64,000 bases of DNA from Acanthosoma haemorrhoidale (taxonomy: Eukaryota > Arthropoda > Insecta > Hemiptera > Acanthosomatidae), in contig OV884015.1 of assembly GCA_930367205.1 (NCBI GenBank), forward strand, positions 106,394,509 to 106,458,508, given 5' to 3'. Positions 20,449-33,000 of the stretch are shown here, piece after piece. Position 1 is the stretch's first letter. The number at the start of each line of letters is the position of its first letter. A program made the position numbers and the translations under genes. The notes below the pieces were generated by a model, which did no database searches, had not been told where the DNA came from, and saw only the letters and a list, made by a program, of their open reading frames with translations.

Positions 20449-21354
20449 CAGAAGTTCAATTCTAAATGAATTTGGGAATCAACCGGATTATATTGCACCG
20501 TATTAATATTTGTTTTACAATTTTTTAATAAGTATTTAAGATAGTCACTGAGAGCCTATGTACGTGCCTCAACCGCATATCAATACTTAAAAAAAACACG
20601 ACGACATTTGAAAATTGATACATTCCAATACTGTTTGGTAAAAACCAATTAAAATGAGTGCTAGTACAATGCCTAACTATTAATATGTAATGCAAAATAT
20701 ATTGTTGAAAATATTGATATGTTTAGGACAAAGACACAGAGAGGAGTAAATTCCAATTGCACCATCGTAAATAAGGCAAAATGTCTTTCCATTTAAAGGG
20801 GGTTTTAAATTGGTTGAATTACGTAATGATCTGTTTTTCGTAAAATCATAGATTATTCCCGATGTTTGTTATCAGCATCCTACTGGACTTCTGATTCCAT
20901 ACTTTTAGAAAATCTGTCGTGTTTAATAACGTTTATGTCTATGCCAATTATGTTGAGTTCTGTTACAGAATAAGATGAGATTCACCTAAAGTTTTGTAAA
21001 ACAATTATGTGGTGTGAAATTTGGTCTCCTCGAAGTACCAGTGTTTTCAGCATAAATAATTACCTAATACCATAAAGACCGATTCTCATAACAGGGGAAA
21101 AGAATTGGTAAACTATCACTTAGGATTTTTTTTTTTTTTTAAAGCTTAAACATAATTCAAAAATAACATAATACCTGGTTTTTATTTAAAACCATTAAAA
21201 TTATTTTTATTTTATTATTTGTTTTATTTATTTTAAGTCAGTTTGTAAATTTCTTTTGTTAAATACACACATTAAATAATTTATTTGGCTTTTCACCTTA
21301 CTAAATAATTTTTAATTTACCTCAAAAACACGAAATTTAAATTTACTCATTCCC
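20449..21354. other. Unassigned AT-rich sequence
   Basis: No ORF, tandem repeat or family match beyond short A/T runs near 21127. Confidence 0.45.
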
Positions 21355-21660
21355 CTCCCCCATCGATTGCAACAGACTGTCGGGTAAAAATTAGGTTAAG
21401 AATTAGTATGTAAGTTAGTTTTAAGTTTGATCAAAAAGGTGAGCCCCATCACCTTTATTAGTTAGTTTAGTCCAGTCACGTATAATGTATATCATTATAC
21501 TTGTTTATTCATTATATAATTTTTATAAAATAACAAAACCTGTATATGCTACAGGAAATACAAAAATAATTTGTAAATAGATTCGCCTGAGGATCTATAA
21601 TTATATATAATTATCTGTAAATTTAAAGGGGCTATGAAAAAAAAAAAAAAAAAAAAAAAT
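21355..21660 (+). mobile_element. Retroposon family D 3' end, copy 1
   Basis: Plus-strand 3' UTR ending in a 24-base A run (about 21637-21660), preceded by AATTATCTGTAAATTTAAAG. The same sequence occurs inverted at 23390-23625 and direct at 46512-46707. A poly(A) tail and truncated 5' end fit a LINE or SINE insertion; the coding partner is not visible. A related but diverged segment (CATCGATGGCCACAGACTG) lies at about 37600-37690. Confidence 0.75.
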
Positions 21661-22000
21661 CATTCCCTGTTCATGATTGGACTATAGATTAAATGCTTTT
21701 CTGCTTGAGGTCTTCATAAGTTTTGGACATTATTTACGTTACACTCAGCATATTTGGTAACTGGCCTTATTTACTCGCGGTCAATACGAGCTAGTGGTAT
21801 CGAATTTGGTACTAGTTTATCCCTCCCTTTGGCGAGCCTAGGGCTATTTGATCTCATCAGAGCAACGCGTGTTGAACTCTGAGTGTTTCATGGTGTTATT
21901 AGAGTGTGGTGTTCATAAATTAAATGTTTCTAATCCTTTTTAAATACTCACTTTCTTGCTTCCTATGCAGAGGATTAAGGTATAGCTGATACCGAGGTAT
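21661..22000. other. Unassigned sequence
   Basis: Nothing recognised; moderately GC around 21770-21880. Confidence 0.4.
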
Positions 22001-22450
22001 GCTAAAACTCCTCAACAAGGGAGTACAAAGCACTAAAAAAAAAAAAAAAAAATGCTCCGCCTAACGTTGCGGTAATATTGCCGAAAGTTTCGTGTAAGTG
22101 GGCTAAGGGATTTACAGGATTTGGAGCTAAATCTGATCCGGATAGGGGAGGAAAGACAGAGGGAGTGGCCGGGGGGCTACGCCCCCCTGGGAGGGAGATA
22201 TACGCCGCAGTCCGTGACATGGATAGAAGAAGCCGCTACAGAGCTAATGCATTCATGGCGAGTATCTTGTGGCTGCGAGGCTCCAGATTTATCGCCGGCA
22301 TAAACAAGGGCTATCTTCAGGCGGGGCCTACTCCCCTCTCATGGCCCGCTCAACCAGGTGAGCAGAGATTGCCCTGTCGTCGATCCTAACCTCTTTAGTC
22401 TCTTCCTCCTCAGCGTCATAGTCTTCAAGGAAGGCTTTTGAGCACCGACT
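22001..22450. other. GC-rich patch with A18 run and GC hairpin
   Basis: An 18-A run (about 22036-22053) is followed by a 350-bp GC-rich patch. This contains a hairpin of GGGGGGC and GCCCCCC arms with a 3-base loop at 22171-22187. A 103-codon open frame crosses it on the plus strand but reads as low-information sequence; I do not call a gene. It may be the body of an unclassified element. Confidence 0.4.
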
Positions 22451-23389
22451 ACCTGTTGTTATAGATCCAAAGTCATAGGTTATATCGGTGAGAAAAAACA
22501 TAAATAGATTCCATTATAATGCTTAACCAATGTTTTGTCAACATTTATATGTAAATAAGCCGTTTTTAGTCCTTATATTCACATGTTAGAGTCAGTACAT
22601 CAGTAAATATATTATTAGTGTGTGACATGTTTTGATATAGATAGCAGGGAAGCAGGTGCGGACGATTATGGAGGCCGTGGCTGGACGAGGCAGGCCTCCA
22701 ACAAGTTGACTATTTGCAGTCAGTGAGAGTCAAATGAAGAAGAACTTGCCTAGAGTATCTTCTGCTTAGAAAGAGCTAAGATAAAAACGCCTACTTACCT
22801 TCTGACACTGCTTATCCCCATGGCAACAATGAACTTAATGTTAGTTTATAAGGAATAGTTTTGTTTAAAAATTACTTTTTAAGTCAAGGAAAGTTAATCT
22901 AAATGGCGCAATTAATTTTTTTTTTGGTTTTATTTGATTTGCCTCATTTTTAAATGTCGAACAATTCAAATCCGACTCTTGGATCATATTATGCTCAAAA
23001 TAAACTTAACAAATAATAGAGTTATAGACCAATGTTCAGTGACGTTGACATTGTTTCTTTTAATTCAACCAAACAAACATAAATTTTTTTTATTAATTTG
23101 TGTGTTATAGTTTATTTGTTTTTCTTGAATAAGAAAATTTTGACCAATATTCTGTATAGGACACATAATATAGGACTACAGCTTGACAGGAATCCTAATT
23201 GGATCAATGACATGGATATCACTGAAAATACAGTTTCGAGTTTCACTAGCGTTCAATTTCCACTATTTGCAATCGACTGTAAAATGACCATATACCAAAC
23301 AACATTGGGCGTTACCACCAATCCATACCCTGCACTGGAAATATCAAGCTCCACATATTGTGTAATATTAATTATATATTTTTTTTTTC
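22451..23389. other. Unassigned AT-rich sequence
   Basis: No gene. The open stretch at 23098-23406 overlaps a repeat end and has no recognisable domain. Confidence 0.45.
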
Positions 23390-23625
23390 TTTCAGAGCCC
23401 CTTTAAATTTCCAGATAATTATATATAATTATAGATCCTCAGGCGAATCTATTTCCAAATTATTTTGTATTTCCTGTAGCATCACTACATTATATACAGG
23501 TTTTGTTATTTTATAGAAATTATATAATGAATAAACAAGTACAATGATATACATTATACGTGACTGGACTAAACTGACTAATAAAGGTGATGGGGCTCAC
23601 CTTTTTGATCAACCTTAAAACTTTT
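23390..23625 (-). mobile_element. Retroposon family D 3' end, copy 2
   Basis: Minus-strand copy of the 21355-21660 sequence, with the T run (tail) at about 23379-23390. The two copies face each other across about 1.7 kb. Confidence 0.75.
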
Positions 23626-24879
23626 TTTTTTTATTTTATTTTTTTTTTTCCCTAGCTCTCAAACTCACAAAAATAGGATGTGGGAAAAAATTATTTAGAG
23701 CTGATGAGTGCCTTTCACTAAGGGGAGTCCCCCATTACCTTAACGAAACCCTTAATTGTACCTTAAAACTAACTTACATACTAAGGATATTTAATATTAA
23801 GCTTCGTTTTGTATCGGGAATAACCACATACAGATCTCGTTCCAAAACACCTGTTAAATTTCCACTATTGGATGGTTTTCACACAACCATGGTGGTACAA
23901 TGTGAAGTTACTATAAGTAACTCAAGTGTCATATGCTTATAAGATCGTTTGGAATGACATTACTTTTCATCAATAGATTGAAAAGTAGTGAAGAACTAAT
24001 GATGAAAGACTTGTAGAGACGTATGGGTTTGTTGGTGTATATTTTTCTGATGAGGTTCTGTCAATTTGTTTATTGGGATGGATATCCATGAAGTCTGCTA
24101 TAGAGAAAGCATTCTTCAAAGCAAATTCTACTCAATGAATCGAACTCTAAACATGTGGTTATCTTGTTCATAATTTAAGCATCAATAATCATTATTTCAT
24201 TAGTGGAATTCAGCTGTACTTCAATAATTGCTGAATAATTGCAGCAATCAAATTCAAAGTTTAAGAAACCAACTTGTAGAGGGCTACAGTTAAATACAAA
24301 TAAGAGGTCATTTGAGGGATGTTATTGAGTATTGAGATCACAGAAATGCGAAAATAGCAACCAGATAAGTCCATTTGAGGCTACAATCATGTTTGGCAGA
24401 GCTACATAGTTTTCTTTTAATTTAAAAGCCGGAGCATTTAAAGCATCGGTACAACTCAAAATCCCACTTACTATAATACAATAATAATTCGAAATAATGT
24501 TTAAAAAAAAACCCGAGAAGGTGACCGAATCGCATTTTCAAATAAATCTTTGTAAATTTTCGGAATAATGTTATTAGATTTATAGACGAAATGCCTGCAA
24601 TGTTATTTGAAAGAACAGGAGGGAGGAAAGTCAAGGTGAGTACAGGAGATCAGGAGAGGGGGTGGCTAAGAAATCCCACTAGACTAAGCCCATTATCCTC
24701 CTGGGAACAGGACCTAACATAATGGCCTGGATGATGGGGTCTCCCCAGGGATAGTCTTGTTCCCTCCCTCCACGCCTAACCTAGTTCCATGTATATAATA
24801 TATATCCTACCTATAGTATATAGTCAAATCTGCCACGATTTGTGTCAATACACAATGAGCGAATATAAAATTCGATAGA
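23626..24879. other. Unassigned sequence
   Basis: T-rich start, then unique AT-rich DNA; GC-richer at 24600-24790. AAGTCAAGGTGAGTAC near 24630 resembles a splice donor but has no coding frame before it. Confidence 0.4.
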
Positions 24880-25266
24880 TAAACAACTTTATTATGATAA
24901 AATTAAAATCTGCCTCATTAAATGCATTGTGATAAATGTTTTCATTGATACCATATTTACAATATTCATTCACTCGCTCGTTCATACAGTATTTACAAAC
25001 AGCCCAGAGACCTTCCAAATCCACATGGTTGTCACCTCCCTTGCATGCAAGAGAGTCTAGGGAAGTCCCCCACGCTTCTCCGTCAGCCACGTCACCGGAT
25101 ACTAGCCTGTAGACGCTGAGGACATGATTGAAGAAACTGGCCATTGCCAGGACTCCCGCAAATATTTATAGCAGGTCACGAGGTCTCAGCCGTTGTAGTC
25201 TCCGAGGAGGATTCTAGGGATGAGTGGTGCAGTGCAATGAAGGGGATTATGGTGGTTGGATAGGTT
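24880..25266 (-). mobile_element. LINE family A tail, copy 5
   Basis: Minus-strand family A 3' end with two internal deletions (missing the GAGGAAGCGGAG and AAGAGCGCGAGAGCC parts). It ends at the low-coordinate side with CTTTATTATGATAAAATT. Confidence 0.85.
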
Positions 25267-25352
25267 ATTAAATATATAATTAGTGTAGAATAATAAGGGT
25301 ATAGCCAGTCATGCTTCTCTACTATGATCACACTCTCTCGTGTTAAACGTTT

Positions 25353-26011
25353 GTTGGCCGCAGTTCGAAAATTTCATACAAAATGTGGTCGGAATAGTGT
25401 ATTGACTTCATCAACTGTGAAGAGATTAATTGAAAAATTTAGGGAGACTGGGTCAGTTGGAGACACTTAACACGCTGGTCGTTTCAAAACAAGCCGTTCA
25501 AATGGCAATATCGAAGCAGTGCGTGAGAGTGTTGTTTAAAATCCATAACACAGTTCTTGGTGCCGAAATTGGATTGGTTTCAACAAGATGGTGCCACGTG
25601 CCATACAGCCCAGGAAACAATTCAAACACTGCATGAGGCATTTCCAGGTTGTGTACACTCTCGTTTCGGTGATCAGAATTCGCCACCTAGATCGTGTTAT
25701 TTAACACCTTTAGATTTATTTGTATGGGGTTATTTGAAGTCAAAGGTGTATTTTAACAAGCCCACATCCACCCGTGCCTTAAAAGAGGAAATTAAACGCT
25801 GCATCAACGAAATTCAACCACATTTATGCCAAATGGTCACGGAGCATTTCGACAAAAGAGTGCGTATGTGCCAGCAAAGTCGTGGAGGCCATTTGCTCGA
25901 CGTGTTATTCCATAAATAACCCTATCCTATTTACTTTATAATTCAATGAATAAAATACTAAAAACTGTGTTTTCTATTTAAATCAAATCTTGCGTTAATT
26001 CTGGGACACTC
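25353..26011 (+). mobile_element. DD41D (rosa-like) mariner, copy 1, deleted
   Basis: A truncated Tc1/mariner superfamily element. The transposase remnant has the helix-turn-helix region (SSTVKRLIEKFRETGSVGDT) and, after an internal deletion, the catalytic C-terminal part in frame at 25557-25919: WFQQDGATCHTA and LTPLDLFVWGYLKSK. The two aspartates are separated by 41 residues, the DD41D spacing reported for rosa-type mariners. The block with the first catalytic Asp is missing. The right terminal inverted repeat ends GGACACTC at 26011; the left end is truncated. Not autonomous. Confidence 0.82.
25557..25919 (+). pseudogene. DD41D mariner transposase C-terminal fragment
   Basis: A 120-residue open stretch covering the second and third catalytic aspartates (QQDGATCHTA; TPLDLF) and the C-terminal region up to the stop at 25917. 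Normal transposases of this superfamily are about 340-400 residues, so roughly the C-terminal third survives. The apparent ATG is internal and not a true start. Confidence 0.8.
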
Positions 26012-26211
26012 GAATAATAAAAAAACAATAGGAATTTCTAAATATTTAAACTGGCCACAAAAAATAATATACAACTGAGAATGAACTAAGAAGGGGGAAA
26101 GGAGATAGCCACATGAGAGAACGAGGGCAGAGGAGGCCAGCAACGGCAGAAGTTGGGCAGTTGTAAACAAGTAGCAACACAATATAGCAACTTTAGGAAT
26201 AAAATCTGCCA

Positions 26212-26270
26212 AGAGAGGGAGCGAGAGAGAGAGTGAGGGAGAGAGTGAGGGAGAGAGTGAGGGAAAGAGA

Positions 26271-26314
<44 letters not shown>

Positions 26315-26315
26315 A
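26212..26315. repeat. (GA)n microsatellite
   Basis: About 100 bases of GA repeats with GAGTGAGGGA interruptions; the antisense frame gives a serine-leucine run, not a protein. Confidence 0.95.
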
Positions 26316-26854
26316 TTTGAGAGGGCTTTGTCTTCGGCCCTGTGTTCTCGAGATACACATCACGTATTGGAGTATCCTCTACTATTAGCAACTCTCCAAC
26401 TGCAACTGTTACCACCGGGAGTAGAAACTTTAGCTATACCGTTTTATTTCTTTTATTTTTCGAAGATTTTTAGAACTCGGAAACATGAGTCTTTATTTCA
26501 TAAAGCATCACAAATAAAGTAAGCCAAAAGTACTATTATTCTTTAAGAGAGGCGCAAGGATTAAAATTCCAATTAGTTTTTTTTATCAAGAGACTCTGCG
26601 TGGTTATGTTGCTCCAACGTAAACCATTATTGTGGAACTGAAGTAAGAGTGGACCACTTTGTTAGATAAGTCAGTAAGCATTGAAGTGGCAAAACATTTT
26701 TTAACTTTAATGTGCATATATGCTCACGACGATATAGTTGCTAAAAATCATATTTTTTTTTTTAAAGAAAAAAATCATTAAATTCGCAAGAGTGATTGTG
26801 CCTATAAGGTTTTTTAAAAGAGAAAATTGAATTGAAAAATCAGGAAAGAAACTA
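26316..26854. other. Unassigned sequence
   Basis: No gene or family match. T- and A-rich runs near 26577 and 26755. Confidence 0.4.
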
Positions 26855-27190
26855 AGGATAGTATAAATACACCGTGAACTCATTGTGAGTCTTGAGTATT
26901 TAAATGAGTCCATAAATTGTCGGTTGTTCAGAAATACAATTGATGCAAACTTTACTTCTCCTTTACATCAACCTTAGCCGATCTCCGAACAAACCATTTA
27001 ACTTATCTGTAATTCCATTCAGTTCAAAATGTATTTAGAGACCAGTTTAGTTGTTTTTTTTTAAAGCAACTTCATTGTGATAAAATTACAATCGGCCTTA
27101 TTAAGAAATAAGTAATTGTAATAAATGGTCTCATTTATACCATATTTACAATTTTCATACACTCGCTCATTAATATAGTATTTACAAACA
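26855..27190. repeat. Left arm of a large inverted repeat
   Basis: The reverse complement of 28445-28790. It comprises unique DNA (26855-27060) plus the adjoining family A tail (27063 onward), so the LINE insertion predates the inverted duplication. The arms differ by scattered substitutions and small indels. Confidence 0.85.
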
Positions 27191-27390
27191 GTCCAGAGAC
27201 CTCTAAAATCCCGTTGTTGTCACCTCCCTCACATGCGAAAGATGAAGAGGAAGTCCCCCAAACTCGTTCATCCGCGTCACTGGATAAGAGCCATCGGAGG
27301 CTGGCCAAGAGCGCGAGAGCCACATACGCTCAGGACTTGATTTGAGAAACTGGCCATTGTGAGGAGTCCCACTATCACGTATTTATAGTT
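27063..27390 (-). mobile_element. LINE family A tail, copy 6
   Basis: Minus-strand family A 3' UTR with several small deletions; its low-coordinate end lies within the inverted repeat arm. Confidence 0.82.
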
Positions 27391-28444
27391 TTATAAAGTC
27401 GTTTTATTTTAGTTTAAATGTATTTTTTTTCTTTCAAAAACAACTTTATTCTGATTTATTTGTGAGTGCATAATGTTACGATGTTTAAAATCTGTAAGGG
27501 AACTAATAATGTTCTGAAGATGTGCTACAGTTCATATACCATCTGACTAACTGGTTTTATCCATTGATTAAAATTCATTAAATTAATTATTCAGAAATTA
27601 CTTCAGGTTTCAGAAGCAATCACTTCGGTCTGATTGCTAAGTACTTGGCTTCAAGTAAGTATATGTTGTGCCCTGCCTTCATTTAGTCTAATTGCATTGC
27701 TAGCAAACATACATATACATATATACATATACATATAGGAGAACTGTACGGATACCTCAAATCATTACGGATCGACCATTTCCACCCGTGTCTCGAATTA
27801 AAAAAAAAGATCATTATCTCAAGTTTCTTTTTCTTTTTTTTTTGTAGCCCCTCAAAAACAGTCTTAAGTCAAAATTTAAACAGTAAAACATAGTAGTTTA
27901 GATACGCTCAATGTTAGAGAGATTACTAGATTCTCTGTAGTATGAGAATATTGTCTCTTACTGATATAGATTTTGTCAATATTATTTAAATAGAAAATAA
28001 ATTTCTAGCACGATATCTATACTACAGACTAGTGTTACCTAGATAAAGCTGTTGATATTAGTAAGTGGCATCAGTGAGAGCTAGTAATTTGTGTTTTGGA
28101 ATATATACGTCGTTGTTGCCAACATCCACAGTGTCAAACAGGAGTTATAAAAAAAACAAAAAAAAAATATGATAATTGACATTATCATATCATATTATAT
28201 TTACTATTCATTAGGCTTGTACGGATGTCTCTGTACAACCATAACGTCTATCCATAACCACTTCCATACATCCTACTTCCCTAGGTTCTCTCCTATTCCT
28301 TGATCGTAGAATTTCACGCCCAAATGTGATTAATAAAAATTTAAAGGGTAACCCCTTACTTTTTATTGGGGGAGGCTCTTACATGTATCGATCCTCTGAA
28401 ATATCTATGCAAGTTTTACGTATGGGGGTCATTCAATATGAATG
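27391..28444. other. Spacer of the inverted repeat
   Basis: About 1.2 kb of AT-rich DNA with T-rich runs (27423, 27828) and short tandem ATACAT units near 27712-27736. No gene. Confidence 0.45.
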
Positions 28445-28563
28445 TAGATACTGTATGAATGAGCGGGTTTATAAAAATTGTAAATATGGTATGAATGAGA
28501 CCATTTATCACAATTACTTAATGGCCAATGAGGCAGATTGTAATTTTAGCACTATGAAGTTGC
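28437..28563 (+). mobile_element. LINE family A tail, copy 7
   Basis: Plus-strand tail fragment (TGTATGAATGAGCGGG to TTTTAGCACTATGAAGTTGC), part of the right inverted-repeat arm. Confidence 0.8.
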
Positions 28564-28790
28564 TTTTAGAAAAAAATAACTAAAATAAAGCTAAATTGGT
28601 CTCCAAATACATTTTGAACTGAATGGAATTACAGATAAGTTAAATGGTTTGTTCGGAGATCGGCTAAGGTTGATGTAAAGTTTCCATCAATTGTATTTCT
28701 GAACAACCGACAATTTATGGACTCATTTAAACACTCAAGACTCACAATGAGTTCACATTGTATATATAATGTCCTTAGTTTCTTTTCCGA
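28445..28790. repeat. Right arm of the large inverted repeat
   Basis: The reverse complement of 26855-27190, sharing for example GTTCGGAGATCGGCTAAGG and CAATTTATGGACTCATTTAA. Confidence 0.85.
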
Positions 28791-30439
28791 ATGAATGGTA
28801 GTTGAAGTAACTGATTCATATGAAAACGATTTTTTTTATTTATAAAAACAACAAGAAGAAGGTTAAATATTATATTCTAATCATGGTTTGTTAATAAATA
28901 AAACAGCAGGACCGAGACTAGAATTGATTAGATTTATCCGTATAATTTTAATCAATAATTTTTAAATCTTTTTTTCTTTGTTAAAGGGTAAATATTAGAA
29001 ATTTAATACTTTATATTTAATTTAATATAATAAAAAATAAAATACTTTATACCTCGCATAGAGATTAATATATTTTTATATAGAGCGTTGTCAGCAATAA
29101 ATTGTCAGCGTATTTATGTTACTATTCATTTTTTTTTTTTTAATTCTGAAACTTTTTTGATTTTAACTCTGTTCATTTTCTTTAAATCCGAATTTGAGTT
29201 AATCAACTAACCTAATTTAGTTTTGGGTTTCTATATTTCTTAGGCTGCTACATTATTTATTTATTAATTTTATTGTTTAGGAATTATCCTAATTGCTTAT
29301 ATATTTGGTATTTATCGAAGACTTAGACAAACAGCTGACAGTGCATGCAACGACAAGTTCGCAAAGTCGACCTTTGAACCTTCACAGTCCAGTCATTTCT
29401 TCCTGCATCGTCCGACTGTACGGGTGCTCTTAATGTCATCGTAAATTATTTGGTTAGATCAGTTCAATATTTTAGTGAAGGCTTATCCTCTGTTAACAAA
29501 TAAATGTTTTAGCTCCGTTTTCAAGTCTAATAGCGATTAAAGTTTAATCTAATATCGGTTTCTGAGCTACTTGGTGGCCCCAGTGAAAGCGAGTTTTGGC
29601 AATCTTCGTAACACCTCGAATCGTGTAAGTACACACTTTTATTTACCATTATTATTTTAACTAAATTTCAATTAAACATAATACCGTTAAGTCAAAAATC
29701 GGATATTCAATAAATAGTCAAACAGGTTGCGACAGGTTGGCCAATTTGGACTTTGAGCCGGTCGGGCACCGGTCAGTACCACGTCGAATGGTACAGATTT
29801 CGGTACTTTTATGGGCGTTTGTTTGTTAAATTTGTTCAATATTGTACCCATAACTATTCATTTGCTAATAAGTAACTGTTTTCATTCCGTATTTCACGAT
29901 TAATAATGAATCTAAAGTCTGTTAACGTGATACTTGGACCTGCCCTGCATACATACACAAATGGTGTTGGATACGTATTGAAATGTAAGTAAATGTATGT
30001 TATAAGTATGTTATATTACCTACAGTAATGAAGAGTAATATTTTTGGAAAAATATCTCATAAGTTAAAAAGGAGAGCTAAAATATTCATCCAATCGTTAT
30101 CACATTTGGTTACCATAATTAGTTGTAACTCACTTAATAGGATAATATTAATAGCGTTACTTGTTCGCTATGTTGAACTCCACACGGTCCAGCCCATATA
30201 TTGAGCCTTTGATTTTGAACAGAGACAATCGTAGTTCGTCTGTATGTTCTATCATATCAATTGTTAAAATGATTCTATTGAACTAAAATTTATGAAATAG
30301 AAAAAAATAAAATAAATGGGTGGTGATATAGTTTCGTTTGTAGAATCTATATATTTTAATATATATTAATTTTGTAACGAGGAGATATGAAACATAACAA
30401 AAAAAAACCGTATATTGTATATATACATATAATGTACTT
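28791..30439. other. AT-rich unassigned region
   Basis: Mostly AT-rich with no gene. A GC-richer part at 29320-29640 ends near 29572 with CTACTTGGTGGCCCCAGTG, loosely like the junction of an LTR with a primer site and preceded by AATAAATG. No matching 3' LTR was found, so no element is called. Confidence 0.35.
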
Positions 30440-31960
30440 TTCCAGGTTCACTGTGTAATGCCAATAGTGAAAATCCGTTTTGTATCGGTAGAATAGTATG
30501 ATTTAGTATTGTTTGGTTTAGTACCCGGGGTTAAAGTGCCCTTTTAGGATCGAGTTTTTTTTTATTTTCCGCTTAGTGTCAGTGGTTCGTGTAATGGAGT
30601 TGCTACGCATCACAAGAACTACGCAAGCTTGGAGTGAGTAAAGTATTTTTTTAGCCTTTATTTTTGAGTTTACTAATTTATTATATTCATTAAATCTTAA
30701 TATCTTTCTTTTTCTTTTTTAGTTAGATATGCTTAGACTTTTTGATTGATAGGGACTTGCTAATGCTTGAACAATTGCTTATTTGATAGTTCTTTGAAAG
30801 CATAATATTATTATGTCAATAGCAAAAAAGTCGAACATCAAGCGTATCCAATCCTTTCAATCGAAAGTCCTGAGAACAATAGTAAATGCCCCTTATTACG
30901 TAGGCAACAAAACCTTTCATAATCATCTTAATATACCCTACATTCTTGAACTTATCTCTTCCAAGTTTGCCGAATGAAATTCCACTGAAACCTACCTAAC
31001 CACCATAATCCCCTAGCACAGTCATTGCACTGCACCGCTCATCCCAATAATCCTCCTCGGAAACTAAAACAGCAGTGGCATCGTGATAAACACGTGACAG
31101 TGGTAGTCCTGGCAATGACCAGCTTCTCCAATCATGTCCTGAGCTTATGTGGCTCTCGCGCTCTTCGTCAACCTCCGCTGGCTCGTATCCGGTGACGTGG
31201 GTTACGGAGGAGCGTGTGGGACTTCCCAAGACTCCGCTTCCTCTTTCGCATGCGAGGGAGGTGACAACCACGTGGAATTGGGAGGTCTCTGGGCTGTTTG
31301 TAAATACTGCATGAATGAGCGAGAGAATGAAAATTGTAAATATGGTATGAATGAAAACATTTATCACAATTACTTATTAGTCAACTAGGCAGATTGTAAT
31401 TTTATCATAATAAAGTTGTCGTTGTTAATTATTATGTCAATACGATAATGAAAAACATTAATGTAAATAATGAATCCAAAAATGAGCAAACATTCAATAA
31501 AGTAACTTTGTTGGCATTGTAAATATATTAAAAAAAAAAGACTTTTAATAAATATTTACTAATTTACTTTTCTGTTTTTTTAGGTGACAATCATCACTCC
31601 AGGTGAAAGGTAAGATGCATGTTTTTTTTTATGTTTTATATGAATTTCATATCTTCGGAATTCCTGCCTACCCGTATTACATACATACACACACACAATG
31701 TCACAAATTCTTTAGTTATAAAAAATTCTTGTTCAGTAATATAATATTTCTTATTGTATGTATGTTTCGTTGATTTAGTTCATTATATAAAGAAACCAAT
31801 CATCATCAATCTTTTTGCATTTCTTTTTTTTTCATCATAACATCAGCTGTATACTGGATAGAATGGCTAACCTGTAAATCTTGATTCAAATTTTAGTTGA
31901 AATTCATAATCGTCAATTTGGAAAAAAAAATTATAGGTTATTGTTACAGAAGTAATTGTT
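30440..31960. repeat. Tandem duplication unit 1 (interrupted by a LINE)
   Basis: This segment, minus the LINE at 30822-31427, matches 32092-33000 along its length: GTGAAAATCCGTTTTGTATC, GTTAAAGTGCCCTTTTAGG, TGAACAATTGCTTATTT, TTATTATGTCAATACGATAA, CAAATTTTAGTTGAAATTC. About 0.9 kb per unit, with many substitutions and indels. No coding content. Confidence 0.85.
30822..31427 (+). mobile_element. LINE family A, copy 8 with 15-bp target duplication
   Basis: A 606-bp plus-strand insertion bounded by the perfect 15-bp direct repeat ATTATTATGTCAATA (30807-30821 and 31428-31442). It contains the ORF2 C-terminal end (AKKSNIKRIQSFQSKVLRTI from 30823, then frameshift), the 3' UTR and the AATAAAGTTG end. 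The empty site is preserved in the second duplication unit at about 32520-32536, which proves insertion into one unit only. Confidence 0.93.
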
Positions 31961-32091
31961 ACAAAAAAATTCAATATTTCTGTTTATTGCTGTCAACTCT
32001 CAATTATATAGTTCTTCAAATGCAGAGTTGAAGAAGAAAACTCGCATGTAGCATGTTCTATTTTTTATGATTTGTTCATTTTGTTTATGAA

Positions 32092-33000
32092 ATTTTTTTC
32101 AGGTTCATCCTAAAATACCGGTAGTGAAAATCCGTTTTGTATCGGTGGAATATTAGGATTTATTATTGTGTTTTAGTTACCCGGAGTTAAAGTGCCCTTT
32201 TAGGATCGAGTGTTATATTTTCCGCTACATGTCAGTGGTTCGAGTGAAGGCTTTGCTGCTCTTCACAAGGAATATACGAGTATAAGCTTGGAGTAAGTGA
32301 AGTATTTTTTTTAATTTTCCAGTTAGTTTCTATTTTTTAAGTAAAATATGCTCAGAATTAATTTAAAGTATTAACTTGATATCAAAACAAATTAGTGACT
32401 TCCTAATGTCTGAACAATTGCTTATTTAATAAATTTAATAGCTCTTTGAAAGTATAAGATTATTGTTGAAAGTATTGAGTATAATCGAAACAGCGGTCCA
32501 TTTCTTAAATATAAAAATATTATTATGTCAATACGATAATGTGAGTAATAGAAATAATGCATTTGAAAATAAGCGAACATTCAATAAAGTAAATTGTAAA
32601 TATATTTTGAAAAAAAATTCCTTTTAATAAATAATTAATAATTTACTTTTCTGTTTTTTTTTATGTTTTATTTCAATTTCAGATCTTTGGAATCCCTGCT
32701 TCCTATATTACATACAACACACACAATGCCAATAATTCTTTATGTATAAAAAATTCTTGTTCAACAATAGGAAATTTTGTTTTAAATATATTTTTGAATC
32801 ACATAGTTCTTTACATGAATGAACTAATTATCATTAATTTTACGAATATAAGAAAATTAATTATTATAACAGTCATCATTAATTATAGATATAACTAACT
32901 AAGTGCAAGATACTAATTGAGTAAATACTGATCTGGGAATCATGATTCAAATTTTAGTTGAAATTCATAATGATGAATTTGGAAAAAAAAATGACAGGTG
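32092..33000. repeat. Tandem duplication unit 2
   Basis: The uninterrupted partner of 30440-31960; it shows the pre-insertion form of the LINE target. Confidence 0.85.

Noticed and set aside
22078..22389. 103-codon plus-strand frame in GC-rich DNA
   Set aside because: Lack of stops is explained by high GC; no domain seen.
26086..26415. 109-codon frame rich in Ser-Leu-Ser
   Set aside because: Translation of the GA microsatellite.
29320..29640. LTR-like end followed by TTGGTGGCCCCAGTG resembling a primer site
   Set aside because: No second LTR, no pol remnant and no clear tRNA match; kept only as a note.
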